Positions 18,492 through 27,222 are shown, numbered from the stretch's first letter. The stretch is 64,000 nucleotides of DNA from Aeromicrobium sp. Sec7.5 (GCF_036867135.1 NZ_JBAJIJ010000003.1:86480-150479); one strand, 5' to 3'. Notes: generated from the sequence alone by a model not told the origin. Numbers and translations: made by a program.

Positions 18492-20216
18492 TCAGACCTC
18501 CGGGATCAGGGTGGTGGGGACGGTGACGACGCGGGCGCGCAGCCACTCGCCGACGGCCTTGGCCTGCGGGTCGAGCCGGGTCGACGAGGCGACCCCCTCG
18601 CCGAGCAGGCCGTGGACGATGACGTTGACCGCGGCGATCCGCGGCAGCGGGTGGACCTCGACCTCGAGCGGTGCCGCCTCGGGCAGCAGCTCACGGACGC
18701 GGTCGGGGGTGAGCTCGGCCGCGAGCCAGGCGTACGCGGCGTCACGGTCGGGGTGGTCGGCCGGGATCCAGACGCCGATGTTGGCGTTGCCGCCCTTGTC
18801 GCCCGACCGGGCGAAGGCGACCTCGCCGAGCGGGACGGCGCGGACCTCGCCGTCGACGGGGGGTGACGCCGGCGACGGCTCCTCGCGGCGAGCCAGCGGG
18901 TCGAACGGCGCCGTGTCCGTCGGCGGCGCGATGTCGACGCGCGTGCCGTCGGCCAGCACCACGACGTGCGGCACGGTGTCCTGCGGCACGTACGCCGCCC
19001 GGTACTCGCCGAACGGGGCACCCTTCGACGGGGGCGCCATCAGGTAGAAGCCCGGGTACGAGGCGAGCGCGACCTGGACGGCGGCGTCGCTGAACGCGCG
19101 ACCGACCGGCTCGGAGCGGCTGCTGCGCACGTGGCAGTGCAGCACCGACGTGGCCTGCGCCTGGGTGGCCGGGTCGAAGACGTCGGTGCGGTCGAGGTGC
19201 CACTCGACCTCGTCGGGGGCGTCGGCCGCGAGGGCGGCGTCGATCTGGGCCCGGATCCAGGCGGCCTTGGCCGGGATGTCGAGCCCCGTGAGCTGGAAGG
19301 CCACGGTGTTGCGGAAGCCGCCGAGCGCGTTCAGGCAGACCTTGGTGGTGGGCGGCGGGGGTGACCCCTGGACGCCGCTGATGCGGACCCGGTCGTCGCC
19401 CTCCTGCGTCAGCTCGATCGTGTCGAGGTGGGTCACGACGTCGGGGTTGGCATAGGTCGGGCCCTGGATCTCGTAGACGAGCTGCGCCGTGACGGTGTCG
19501 ACCGTGACGGACCCGCCGGCTCCCTCGTGCTTGGTGATGACCGACGAGCCGTCGGCGTCGATCTCGGCGATCGGGAAGCCGAGGGGCGCGCTCAGGTCGA
19601 GGGCGCGGAAGCCGCTGTAGTTGCCGCCGGTGGCCTGCGTGCCGCACTCGATGACGTGGCCCGCGACGACCGCACCGGCGAGGGCGTCGAGGTCGTCGGG
19701 CTTCCAGCCGTGCGCGTGGATCGCGGGGCCGACGACGACGGAGGCGTCGGTGACGCGGCCTGTCACGACGATGTCGGCGCCGGCGTCGAGCGCCGCGGCG
19801 ATGCCGAACGCGCCGAGGTAGGCATTCGCGGTGATGACCTCACCGAAGCCGAGCTCCTCGGTGCGCTGGCGGAGATCGTCGCCCTCGACGTGCGCGACGT
19901 TGACCTCGATCCCCTGCTCCTGCGCGGCCGCCCGGAGGGCGTCGGCCAGGCCCGCGGGGTTCACGCCGCCGGCGTTGGCGACGATCTTGACGCCCTTCTC
20001 CTGCGCGAGCGCGAGGCAGTCGGTGACCTGGCGCAGGAACGTGCGGGCGTAGCCACGGTCGGGATCCTTGAGCTGGTCGCGCCCGAGGATCAGCATCGTC
20101 AGCTCGGCGAGGTAGTCGCCCGTCAGGTAGTCGAGCTCGCCGCCCTCGAGCATCTCGCGCATCGCGGAGATGCGGTCGCCGTAGTAGCCGGAGCAGTTGC
20201 CCACGCGAATCGTCAC
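18492..20216 (-). CDS. atuA: AtuA-family (DUF1446) acyclic terpene utilisation protein
   Basis: A 574-aa member of the AtuA family. The conserved opening (RVGNCSGYYGDRISAM), the NAGGVNPAGL and VTGRVTDASVVVGPAIHAHGW segments and the C-terminal FARSGDKGGNANIGVW signature are clear. AtuA is required for citronellol/geraniol breakdown in Pseudomonas, but its reaction is unknown. First gene of a leftward operon with acyl-CoA dehydrogenase and carboxylase genes. GTG 20216 lies 6 nt after a CACGAT -10, with TTGACT 17 nt further up, so the message is probably leaderless. The -35 is embedded in a long palindrome that shares 15 bases with the tetR promoter. Confidence 0.92.
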   Translation of the reverse strand: MTIRVGNCSGYYGDRISAMREMLEGGELDYLTGDYLAELTMLILGRDQLKDPDRGYARTFLRQVTDCLALAQEKGVKIVANAGGVNPAGLADALRAAAQEQGIEVNVAHVEGDDLRQRTEELGFGEVITANAYLGAFGIAAALDAGADIVVTGRVTDASVVVGPAIHAHGWKPDDLDALAGAVVAGHVIECGTQATGGNYSGFRALDLSAPLGFPIAEIDADGSSVITKHEGAGGSVTVDTVTAQLVYEIQGPTYANPDVVTHLDTIELTQEGDDRVRISGVQGSPPPPTTKVCLNALGGFRNTVAFQLTGLDIPAKAAWIRAQIDAALAADAPDEVEWHLDRTDVFDPATQAQATSVLHCHVRSSRSEPVGRAFSDAAVQVALASYPGFYLMAPPSKGAPFGEYRAAYVPQDTVPHVVVLADGTRVDIAPPTDTAPFDPLARREEPSPASPPVDGEVRAVPLGEVAFARSGDKGGNANIGVWIPADHPDRDAAYAWLAAELTPDRVRELLPEAAPLEVEVHPLPRIAAVNVIVHGLLGEGVASSTRLDPQAKAVGEWLRARVVTVPTTLIPEV

Positions 20217-20222
20217 GCTGGC

Positions 20223-20251
20223 ATCGTGCCCCGTTCAGAACAAACAGTCAA
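20223..20251 (-). promoter_or_regulatory. Promoter of the atuA operon
   Basis: In transcript sense: TTGACT (20251-20246), 17-base spacer, CACGAT (20228-20223), then 6 bases to the GTG start. The tetR promoter at 21910-21938 has the identical -35 and spacing. Confidence 0.7.
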
Positions 20252-20266
20252 CCCTGATTGTTTGTT
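20239..20266. promoter_or_regulatory. Operator palindrome over the atuA promoter
   Basis: AACAAACAGTCA-ACCC-TGATTGTTTGTT: 12-base arms with one mismatch, covering the -35. Its AAACAGTCAACCCTG core is repeated exactly at the tetR promoter, so the TetR encoded at 21259-21903 is the likely ligand. Confidence 0.7.
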
Positions 20267-20291
20267 TCTCCACCGCTTGGCACGCCAGCTG

Positions 20292-20354
20292 GTGACATCC
20301 CACGGCACCTGTGCCGTGGGATGTCACGAGTTACGGAGTGAACTCCGTAACTCG
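20292..20354 (-). terminator. Two abutting perfect palindromes downstream of the MDMPI-like gene
   Basis: The first (20292-20327) has 17-base arms, GTGACATCCCACGGCAC and its complement, around CT; the second (20327-20354) has 13-base arms, CGAGTTACGGAGT and its complement, around GA. They share base 20327. They lie between the stop of the gene at 20442 and the atuA promoter and may terminate the tetR transcript, though no T tract is present. Confidence 0.55.
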
Positions 20355-20441
20355 ACCGTCAGGTGACCGGCGGCAGTGGCCCCGCTCGCCGGTCCGTGGC
20401 CGCTTGTCGTGCACCGCGGGCAGCCTGCAGGAGACGAGTGC

Positions 20442-21257
20442 TTACCTGTCCGCCAGCCGCACGGGGTCGTTGCCGGGCAGGCCGGCGAAGGTCTGGATGA
20501 CGTCGAGCCAGCCGTCGGCGGCGTCGCCCTCGGCCCGGACGTCGACGTCGTCGCGGTGGCGGCGGCGGGTGGCCAGGAGCGCGAAGTCCCAGGCGTCGCC
20601 GGTGACGCGATCGGCAGCGTCCTCCGGACCCCACGTCCAGAGCCCGCCCGAGGGCGCCGTGAGCTCGACGCGCACCTCGGCGGCCGGGGCCTCGAGACCA
20701 CGCATCAGGTAGGCGAAGCCGCGGGTGCGGACCCCGAGGTGGCAGACGTTGCGGACGCGATCGGTCCGCGGCACCTCCAGGCCCAGCGCCTCGGCGACGT
20801 CCTGACCGTGCGCCCACGTCTCCATGTGCCGCGCGGTCGCCATCGAGGTTGCGCTCATGGGCGGGCCGAACCACTCGATCTTGGTGCCCGACGGCACGGC
20901 CGCGAGCGCGTCGGACAGGCGGTGCCGGGAGTCGCGCCAGTGGTGCAGCAGCGAGTCGGGCGCGATCTCCACGAGCCGCTCGGTCTCGCTGTCGACGAAG
21001 CCCGTCGGGTCCTGCTGCGCGACGTGCTGCAGCAGCTTCCACTCCTCGCCAGCGGCGATCGCGGCGAGGCTGGCCCGGTCGGTCCAGAGCAGGTGCGCGA
21101 CCTGGTGGGCCACGGTCCAGCCCTCGGGGGTCGTGACGGTCTCCCACCCGGCGTCGTCGAGACCGGCGACCCAGCCGTCGAGCTGCTCGCTCTCGGCGAC
21201 GAGGTCGGCGACCACGGGGTTGGTCGGGGTGGGGTTCGTCGGGGTGGGGTCGGCCAT
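20442..21257 (-). CDS. TIGR03084-type metal-binding protein (MDMPI/DinB-like fold)
   Basis: A 271-aa protein of the mycothiol-dependent maleylpyruvate isomerase-like superfamily. The four-helix N-domain carries metal-ligand histidines in the pattern GWTVAHQVAHLLWTD and ARHMETWAHGQDVAEALGL. The family is common in actinobacteria and often sits beside AtuA/carboxylase clusters; no reaction is established, though thiol-dependent transfer or isomerisation is suggested by relatives. An N-terminal repeat TPTNPTPTNP is odd but short. The ATG is 1 base after the TetR stop, so the two genes form one transcript, ended by twin palindromes before atuA. Confidence 0.85.
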   Translation of the reverse strand: MADPTPTNPTPTNPVVADLVAESEQLDGWVAGLDDAGWETVTTPEGWTVAHQVAHLLWTDRASLAAIAAGEEWKLLQHVAQQDPTGFVDSETERLVEIAPDSLLHHWRDSRHRLSDALAAVPSGTKIEWFGPPMSATSMATARHMETWAHGQDVAEALGLEVPRTDRVRNVCHLGVRTRGFAYLMRGLEAPAAEVRVELTAPSGGLWTWGPEDAADRVTGDAWDFALLATRRRHRDDVDVRAEGDAADGWLDVIQTFAGLPGNDPVRLADR

Positions 21258-21258
21258 C

Positions 21259-21903
21259 TCAGGTCTCCAGCTCACGGTCGAGGGTGTCGGCCCAGGCGTC
21301 GAGGATCGACGCCCGTCGGGCGCTGTCGTCGGTGAGCGACGCGGCCAGCCCGAGGCCGCGCGCCAGGTCGAGGGTCGCCTGCACGTGCTGGCGGTTGCGG
21401 CCCCGGCTCTCGTCGACGCCGAGCAGGGCCAGGGTGTAGGCGTGTGCGTCCCGTCCGAAGCGCCGCTCGAGGGGCACGACGGCGTCCCGCAGGACGGCAT
21501 CGGTGCGGGCCGCGACCCAGAGCTCGAGCGCCGCGAAGAAGACCGGCGACACGTACTGGGCCGCGATCAGGTCGAGTGCCGCGCGGGTGCGTCCCTGCGC
21601 CGGCAGGTCGGCCGCCGACTGCGCCAGCTCGAGCCGCCGCCGTTCGGTCAGGTGCTCCACGGCCGCGACGACCAGGTCCTGCTTGGTCGGGAAGTGGTGC
21701 AGCTGCGCTCCGCGGCTCACGCCGGCGCGCTGGCTGACCACGGTCGTGGTGGTGCCGGGCCAGCCGAGCTCCACGAGGCACTCGACGGTCGCCTCCATGA
21801 GCCGCAGCCGCATGACCCGGGTGCGCTCCCCCTGCGGCACGCGAGCCGCCGGTTCGAGGTCGGGCGCGACGGCCGGGTCGTCGGTGTGGGGGGTCGCGGA
21901 CAC
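21259..21903 (-). CDS. TetR/AcrR-family regulator, probable repressor of the atuA operon
   Basis: A 214-aa TetR regulator. The N-terminal helix-turn-helix is TVVSQRAGVSRGAQLHHFPTKQDLVVAAVEHL; the rest is the helical ligand-binding domain. The frame is open far upstream, but GTG 21903 is chosen because it lies 6 nt after a CATGCT -10 with TTGACT 17 nt further up, the same architecture as the atuA promoter. Both promoters carry AAACAGTCAACCCTG, so it probably represses itself and the atuA operon, and is released by an acyl-CoA or terpenoid intermediate (inference). GTG 21909 would add two residues. Confidence 0.88.
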   Translation of the reverse strand: MSATPHTDDPAVAPDLEPAARVPQGERTRVMRLRLMEATVECLVELGWPGTTTTVVSQRAGVSRGAQLHHFPTKQDLVVAAVEHLTERRRLELAQSAADLPAQGRTRAALDLIAAQYVSPVFFAALELWVAARTDAVLRDAVVPLERRFGRDAHAYTLALLGVDESRGRNRQHVQATLDLARGLGLAASLTDDSARRASILDAWADTLDRELET

Positions 21904-21909
21904 CCCCAC

Positions 21910-21943
21910 AGCATGGAGAGACCCGCAGAAACAGTCAACCCTG
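21910..21943 (-). promoter_or_regulatory. Promoter and operator of the tetR gene
   Basis: TTGACT (21938-21933), 17-base spacer, CATGCT (21915-21910), then 6 bases to GTG 21903. The 15 bases at 21929-21943 are identical to 20242-20256 at the atuA promoter; flanking CAGAAAC and GTTTCTG form an inverted repeat around it. Confidence 0.7.
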
Positions 21944-22060
21944 CCGGTTTCTGGTGTCGATCCTGGCGCCCGATCGTGGCTATTCTTCGGGCAGTCGCAG
22001 CAGGGGGCTGCGTCCGGGGCGGCCTCGGCCGCCCGTCGCCGACACCGTGGGGATCCATCG

Positions 22061-23941
22061 ATGAGCACCTTGCCTCCGCCGCCCGGCGCACCGGGACCCG
22101 AGACCAGCGCCGGCAGCGGCACCCTGCCGCCCCCGCCCGGCGGCAGTGACGGGGCCACTGCCTCGGGCGGTCCCCCACGACGCAGCCGGCGCGGCCTGAA
22201 GATCGGCATCGGCGTGCTCGCGCTGGCGCTCGTCGCCGGTGCCGCGATCGGTGTGGTCGCCTACACCAAGCTCAGCGGCGGTGGACCTCAGCCGGCCGAC
22301 GTCCTGCCGGCGAGCACGGTGGCCTACGTGCGCCTCGACCTCGACCCGTCCGCGAGCCAGAAGATCGCGCTGCTGGACCTGATCAACCGTGTGCCCGAGG
22401 TCCGCCAGGAGCTCGGCCTCGAGGACGTCGACTCGCAGGCCGATCTCCGTGAGGTAGCGTTCACCGACTGGTTCGGCCTCGAGGACGCCTGCGGCGTCGA
22501 CTACGAGGACGACGTGAAGCCGTGGATCGGCGAGCGGGTGGGCCTGGGCCTGATCGGCAGCTTCGAGATCACCGACGACGAGGACGAGACCGAGCGGAGC
22601 ATCGCCGAGAACTCCGTCCTCGTCCTCCAGGTCACCGACGAGGACAAGGCCCGCGCGGGCATCACGAAGCTCGTCGAGGAGTGCGGCGTGCTCGAGGACG
22701 TCGCCGGCGAGCTCGGCGACGACCTCGACGAGCCGGGCATCGCGTTCCGCGACGGCTATGCGCTCGTGACCATCTCCCCCGACAGCGCCGAGGCGGTCGA
22801 CGCGGCCGCCGGCGAGGGCACCCTCGGCGGCGACAACGAGAAGTTCAGCGACGACATGGACACGCTCGGCGAGGACGGTGTCGCGTCGGTCTGGTACGAC
22901 CAGGGCGCCCTGTTCGAGAAGGCCCAGGAGGCCATCGAGGAGCTCGGCGACGACGCCCCCGCCGACATCGAGGCGTTCCTCGAGGCCTACGAGATCCTCG
23001 ACACCGCGGCAGTCACGGTCCGCGCCACCGACGACTCGCTCGAGGCCGCCGGCGTCACGACGCTCACCCGCGACCTCGACACGCCCGACGAGGACGGCAT
23101 CGCGGGCCTGCCCGAGGACACCCTGATCGGGGCGTCCCTGGTCGGCGGCAGCCAGTTCGCCGACAACATCTGGAGCTCGATCCTGCCCCTGGGCGAGCTG
23201 TTCTTCGCCTTCGAGGCGATCGATGAGTGCTTCCCCGGCGACGAGCCCGACGCCGTCGAGCCCGATGCCAGCCCGGTGCCGGAGCCCGAGCTCGAGCCGG
23301 TCGATCCCACGGTGCCGGCGCCGCCCGAGCCGGTCGATCCGGGCACCGCGATCCCCGAGGAGGAGGAGGACTTCCAGGAGTGCACTCCCCCGACGTTCGA
23401 CGACGCCCTGGAGGACTTCGAGGACGAGACCGGACTCACCCTGCCGGAGGACCTCGGGACGCTGCTCGGTGACGAGCTGAACATCTACGTCGGGTCCGAC
23501 GGCCTCGACGACCTGGACCGCGCGCGGGACCTGGACGACCTGCTCGACACGGTCAAGGCCGGGATCGAGATCACGTCCGACGGCGACGTGGTCGGCGTGC
23601 TGGAGTCGCTGGTCGACTACGTGGGGATCGACCTCGACATCACCGAGACCGACGACGGCGCCATCATCGCGACGAACGACGACGCGGCCGAGACGCTGGA
23701 GTCCGACGACGGCCTGTCCGGGTCCGAGGCCTTCGGCTCCGTGATCGGGGAGCACGACCGCCCGCTCGGCGGGCTGTTCGTCGACATCGGCGGAGTCGTC
23801 GAGGGGCTCAAGGCGGCCGGTGCGCCGTCGGACCTCACGGACGACGTGTCGTTCCTGCGGGCGTTCGGCCTCGCGGTCTGGCTCGAGGCCGACGACGCGG
23901 TCGGCTTCAGCGCCAAGCTCAGCTTCAACCCGGAGGACTGA
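22061..23941 (+). CDS. DUF3352-type membrane-anchored acidic protein
   Basis: A 626-aa protein. A Pro/Gly-rich cytoplasmic N-terminus with a repeated LPPPPG motif is followed by one membrane helix (IGIGVLALALVAGAAIGVVAY, about residues 48-70), then a large Asp/Glu-rich extracytoplasmic domain (PADVLPASTVAYVRLDLDPS) that matches the DUF3352 family. A Pro/Glu/Asp-rich insert lies near residues 395-445. Function unknown; family members are actinobacterial surface or periplasm-facing proteins. ATG 22061 is the first start after a GGGG and gives the usual N-terminus. Divergent from tetR; followed by palindromic repeats. Confidence 0.85.
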   Translation: MSTLPPPPGAPGPETSAGSGTLPPPPGGSDGATASGGPPRRSRRGLKIGIGVLALALVAGAAIGVVAYTKLSGGGPQPADVLPASTVAYVRLDLDPSASQKIALLDLINRVPEVRQELGLEDVDSQADLREVAFTDWFGLEDACGVDYEDDVKPWIGERVGLGLIGSFEITDDEDETERSIAENSVLVLQVTDEDKARAGITKLVEECGVLEDVAGELGDDLDEPGIAFRDGYALVTISPDSAEAVDAAAGEGTLGGDNEKFSDDMDTLGEDGVASVWYDQGALFEKAQEAIEELGDDAPADIEAFLEAYEILDTAAVTVRATDDSLEAAGVTTLTRDLDTPDEDGIAGLPEDTLIGASLVGGSQFADNIWSSILPLGELFFAFEAIDECFPGDEPDAVEPDASPVPEPELEPVDPTVPAPPEPVDPGTAIPEEEEDFQECTPPTFDDALEDFEDETGLTLPEDLGTLLGDELNIYVGSDGLDDLDRARDLDDLLDTVKAGIEITSDGDVVGVLESLVDYVGIDLDITETDDGAIIATNDDAAETLESDDGLSGSEAFGSVIGEHDRPLGGLFVDIGGVVEGLKAAGAPSDLTDDVSFLRAFGLAVWLEADDAVGFSAKLSFNPED

Positions 23942-23983
23942 CGCCACCACGCAGAGCCGCGCCACCCGTTGGTGGCCACCCCG

Positions 23984-24170
23984 CTGGTCGAGTGCTCGGC
24001 GAGCCCTGGCGAGCCGGCGTATCGAGACCCGGTCAGGTGCAGGCACCCCTCAACCACCGGCCGGTCCCACCGAGATCCTCCACCTGACCGGGTCTCGATA
24101 CGCTCCGGCCGCGGGCGGCCTACGCACTCGACCAGCGAAGTGGTGCAGCACTCGACCAGCAGGTGGGTGG
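23984..24170. repeat. Pair of family A palindromic elements in opposite orientation
   Basis: Elements at 23984-24030 (CTGGTCGAGT to GTATCGAGACCC) and 24090-24135 (GGGTCTCGATAC to ACTCGACCAG), with a further ACTCGACCAG fragment near 24150. They fill the 229-base gap between convergent genes; nothing else was seen there. Confidence 0.75.
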
Positions 24171-25430
24171 CTAGCCCCGGCGCCAGAACTGCCACCAGCG
24201 GCGGGGGGCCGGCCCGGCCGCGGTCCGCGGACCGGGGCCGGGGACCGCGGCACCCACGACGTAGCCGTCGACGGCTGCGGCCTCCGGCGAGCCCTCCGAC
24301 ACGACCTCGCCCGTGAGGGGCTCGGCCGACACGTGGTCCTGGTCGGTGAGCGGCGCCTCGTCGGCGACCTCCTCGCCCACGGCGAGGCGGACGAAGCGTC
24401 CGGCGAGGCGGACCGCCTCGCGGCTCTCCTCGAGCACGTCGACCACCACCGGGAACGCGTGCACCTGGCCGCGCCACAGGTGGGTCTCGACCTCCACGCC
24501 GCGGGCCGAGAGCTGCACGGCGAGGGCCTCGACCTCGGGCCGGAGGATCTCGTCCTCGACCGCCACGAGGAACGTCGGCGAGTCGATCAGGTGGACCGCG
24601 TCGAGCGGGGAGTCGAAGCCCTCGATCGCGCCCTCCTCGGGCATCCACCGCCGGCGGACCGTACGGATCTTGCGCAGCGGCAGGTAGGCGTCGTTGACCC
24701 GGCTGACGCGCTCGATGCCCTCCTTGTCGACGCGATCGGGGTCGAGGCTGAGCAGCGGCGAGAAGCCGACGATGGCGGCCGGGCGCGGGAGCCCGCGACT
24801 GGTCGCCAGCTCGGCGACCTTCATCGCGAGGTACCCGCCGGCGGAGTCGCCGGCCACGACGAGCTTGCCGGGGTGGGTCGACTCGGTGGCCAGGGCCTCG
24901 TACGCCGTGATGGCGTCGCTGACGGAGTCGGCCACGGCGCCGTGCGGCAGCTGCACGTAGTCGACGGAGATCACGGTGCCGCCGGTCGTGAGCGCCAACC
25001 GCTCGCAGACGCGGCGGTGCGTCTCGATGCTGCCGGAGAAGAAGCCGCCGCCGTGGAAGTACAGGACCGTCACCTCGCTCGGGGGCCCGTAGCGGTGGTT
25101 CATCGCCTCCGCGGGGACCCCCCCGAGGCTGAGGACCGCGCGGTCGACGTGCTCCGACCGGGGTCGCTTCGCGGAGAGCGCGTCCAGGCGGTGCACGAGC
25201 GCCAGGGTGTGATCGGTGAAGGGGAGCAGCACCAGCATGGGCTTGGCGACCAGGCGCAGCCCCCGCGCCAGCACGCGGGCCCGCAGGGTGGGCGTCTCGT
25301 GCACGATGGCCTGCTCGTGCACGACCTGCAGGGGCCCGCGACCTCGACGCACCACGCGCAGAGCGCCGTCGCGGGGCGCGTCGGTGCGCTCCCACACGCT
25401 GGTCTGGCGATTCTTGAACTCGGCACTCAT
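24171..25430 (-). CDS. Alpha/beta hydrolase (hormone-sensitive-lipase-type esterase)
   Basis: A 419-aa esterase of alpha/beta-hydrolase fold 3. Oxyanion motif YFHGGGFFSGS near residue 120, nucleophile elbow GDSAGGYLA near 195, acid in EDEILRPE near 300 and His in GQVHAFPV near 330 give a complete catalytic set. A Pro/Ala-rich tail ending in WWQFWRRG follows the domain. Its ATG 25430 lies 7 nt after a TACCGT -10 element. It is divergent from the Baeyer-Villiger monooxygenase gene, a pairing that suggests ester products of the monooxygenase are hydrolysed here, as proposed for the mymA-lipR region of mycobacteria. Confidence 0.9.
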   Translation of the reverse strand: MSAEFKNRQTSVWERTDAPRDGALRVVRRGRGPLQVVHEQAIVHETPTLRARVLARGLRLVAKPMLVLLPFTDHTLALVHRLDALSAKRPRSEHVDRAVLSLGGVPAEAMNHRYGPPSEVTVLYFHGGGFFSGSIETHRRVCERLALTTGGTVISVDYVQLPHGAVADSVSDAITAYEALATESTHPGKLVVAGDSAGGYLAMKVAELATSRGLPRPAAIVGFSPLLSLDPDRVDKEGIERVSRVNDAYLPLRKIRTVRRRWMPEEGAIEGFDSPLDAVHLIDSPTFLVAVEDEILRPEVEALAVQLSARGVEVETHLWRGQVHAFPVVVDVLEESREAVRLAGRFVRLAVGEEVADEAPLTDQDHVSAEPLTGEVVSEGSPEAAAVDGYVVGAAVPGPGPRTAAGPAPRRWWQFWRRG

Positions 25431-25437
25431 GACCTTC

Positions 25438-25443
25438 ACGGTA
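25438..25443 (-). promoter_or_regulatory. Putative -10 element TACCGT of the hydrolase gene
   Basis: TACCGT ends 7 nt before the ATG at 25430, the leaderless spacing seen elsewhere in the window. Confidence 0.4.
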
Positions 25444-25547
25444 GCCACCTGTCGCGTCGGAGCACGGATCCAGGGACGTATCTCACACGTCTGGACGACC
25501 ATGTTTGCGCAGGTCAGGCGTGGGAACGGAGCCGTCACCCCTTGCGG

Positions 25548-25562
25548 GATACCGTCGGTATC
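25548..25562. promoter_or_regulatory. Palindrome GATACCG-T-CGGTATC upstream of the monooxygenase gene
   Basis: A perfect 15-base palindrome ending 15 nt before the monooxygenase ATG. Its GATAC-N5-GTATC half-sites and spacing are the same as in the larger operator at 35497-35523 before the SDR pair, so the two may bind one regulator. Confidence 0.5.
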
Positions 25563-25577
25563 TGGGACCGTGAAGCC

Positions 25578-27107
25578 ATGAACGCTGTGACCGGCACCAC
25601 GTCCGGGGTTTCGCGCGCGCCCGACGCCCACGTCCACGACGCCGTCATCGTGGGGGCCGGATTCGGAGGCATGGGGGCCGCGATCGCGCTGCGCCAGCGC
25701 GGGCGGCGCGACGTCGTGATCCTCGAGCGCGAGGACGACCTCGGCGGCACGTGGCACGTCAACCGGTACCCGGGCATCGCGGTCGACATCCCGTCGTCGA
25801 CCTACTCGTACTCGTTCGCGCCGAATCCGTACTGGTCACGCCTGTACGCACCCGGCGCCGAGCTCAAGAAGTACGCCGACCACGTGGCGGCGCTGTACGA
25901 GCTGCGGCCGTCCATGCGCTTCGGCGTCTCGGTCGAGCGCGCGGCGTGGGACGAGGCCGGCGGGGCCTGGGTCGTCACGCAGAGCGACGGCGCCACGGTC
26001 CGCGGTCGTCTCCTGCTGACCGCCACCGGGTTCCTGTCGCAGCCCCGGTTGCCCGACATCCCCGGCGTCGAGACGTTCGCCGGGAAGGTCATCCACACCG
26101 CCGCCTGGGACGCCGACCACGACCTGACCGGCGAGGACGTCGCCGTCATCGGCACAGGCGCCACCGCGGTGCAGCTCGTGCCCGAGGTCGCCCGCGTGGC
26201 CCGCCACCTCACCGTCTACCAGCGCACCGCGATCTGGGTGACGCCGAAGCTCGACGGTCCGGTCCCCCGCGCGGTGCAGCGACTCTTCGCGGCCGTCCCC
26301 CTCACGCAGCGTGTCGCACGCGGCGTGGGCAGCGCGGTGCTCGAGGCGATCATGGTGACCGGGGTGCTCCGGTACGAGCGGTTCAGCTCGTTCAACCGCG
26401 CTGCCGCATCGGCCGCGACGCGCCACCTCCACCGCCAGGTGAGCGATCCGGAGCTGCGCCGCAAGCTCACCCCCGACTACTCGTTCGGCTGCAAGCGGCC
26501 CACCTTCTCCAACACGTACTTCCCGACGTTCACCCAGCCGCACGTCGACCTCGAGACGACGTCGATCGCGCACGTCGACGAGCGGGGCATCGTCACGACC
26601 GACGGCCGCCGGCGCGACATCGACACGCTCGTGCTGGCGACGGGATTCGACCTGTGGGACGCCAACTTCCCGGCGTTCACGATCGAGGGCACAGGCGGCA
26701 AGGACCTCGGCGCGTTCTGGCGCAGCGAGCGCTTCCAGGCGTACGAGGGCGTCAGCGTGCCGGGCTTCCCGAACTTCTTCAGCCTCAACTCGCCGTGGTC
26801 GTACTCGGGCCTGTCGTACTTCACGACGATCGAGTCGCAGATGAAGCACATCGACCGGCTGCTGACCGAGGTCGACCGCCGGGGCGCGAGCCGCTTCGAG
26901 GTCACCGAGGAGGCCAACGCGCGGTTCCTCGCTCAGGTACGCCGCCAGGTGGGCAGCTCGGTCTTCGCCCACGGCAGCTGCGGCACGTCGCGCAGCTACT
27001 ACTTCAACCAGCACGGCGAGGCCACGCTCCTGCGCCCGACCTCGACCCTCAACGCCTTCCGCGAGGCCGGCCGCTTCCCCCTCTCCGACTACGACCTGGC
27101 CTCCTAG
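25578..27107 (+). CDS. Flavin-containing Baeyer-Villiger-type monooxygenase
   Basis: A 509-aa FAD/NADPH monooxygenase. FAD-binding Rossmann motif VIVGAGFGGMGAA near residue 23, the Baeyer-Villiger fingerprint FAGKVIHTAAW near 155, and NADPH-binding motif VIGTGATAVQLVPEVA near 180 are all present. These enzymes insert oxygen next to a ketone to give an ester. ATG 25578 is followed by a short Ala/Thr-rich lead before the Rossmann fold. The divergent esterase gene and the intervening palindrome support a shared regulon for ketone or lipid breakdown. Substrate unknown. Confidence 0.92.
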   Translation: MNAVTGTTSGVSRAPDAHVHDAVIVGAGFGGMGAAIALRQRGRRDVVILEREDDLGGTWHVNRYPGIAVDIPSSTYSYSFAPNPYWSRLYAPGAELKKYADHVAALYELRPSMRFGVSVERAAWDEAGGAWVVTQSDGATVRGRLLLTATGFLSQPRLPDIPGVETFAGKVIHTAAWDADHDLTGEDVAVIGTGATAVQLVPEVARVARHLTVYQRTAIWVTPKLDGPVPRAVQRLFAAVPLTQRVARGVGSAVLEAIMVTGVLRYERFSSFNRAAASAATRHLHRQVSDPELRRKLTPDYSFGCKRPTFSNTYFPTFTQPHVDLETTSIAHVDERGIVTTDGRRRDIDTLVLATGFDLWDANFPAFTIEGTGGKDLGAFWRSERFQAYEGVSVPGFPNFFSLNSPWSYSGLSYFTTIESQMKHIDRLLTEVDRRGASRFEVTEEANARFLAQVRRQVGSSVFAHGSCGTSRSYYFNQHGEATLLRPTSTLNAFREAGRFPLSDYDLAS

Positions 27108-27113
27108 AGGGGC

Positions 27114-27201
27114 CCGCTCGCGAGAGACTTTGTTGGTGGTCAGGAGAGACTTCGTGCCAACAAACTCTCTCCTGTGTACACACAAACTCTCTCGCGAGCG
27201 G
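27114..27201. repeat. 88-base compound palindrome before the phosphofructokinase gene
   Basis: Outer arms CCGCTCGCGAGAGACTTTGT and ACAAACTCTCTCGCGAGCGG pair with one mismatch. Inside, an AGAGACTTCGTGCC copy and a CCAACAAACTCTCTCC copy form a second nested inverted pair. The element is thus built from four copies of one GAGAGA(C/G)TTTGT-like unit, two per strand. Confidence 0.7.
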
Positions 27202-27222
27202 TACGTGAGCCGGGGGCGTCGA

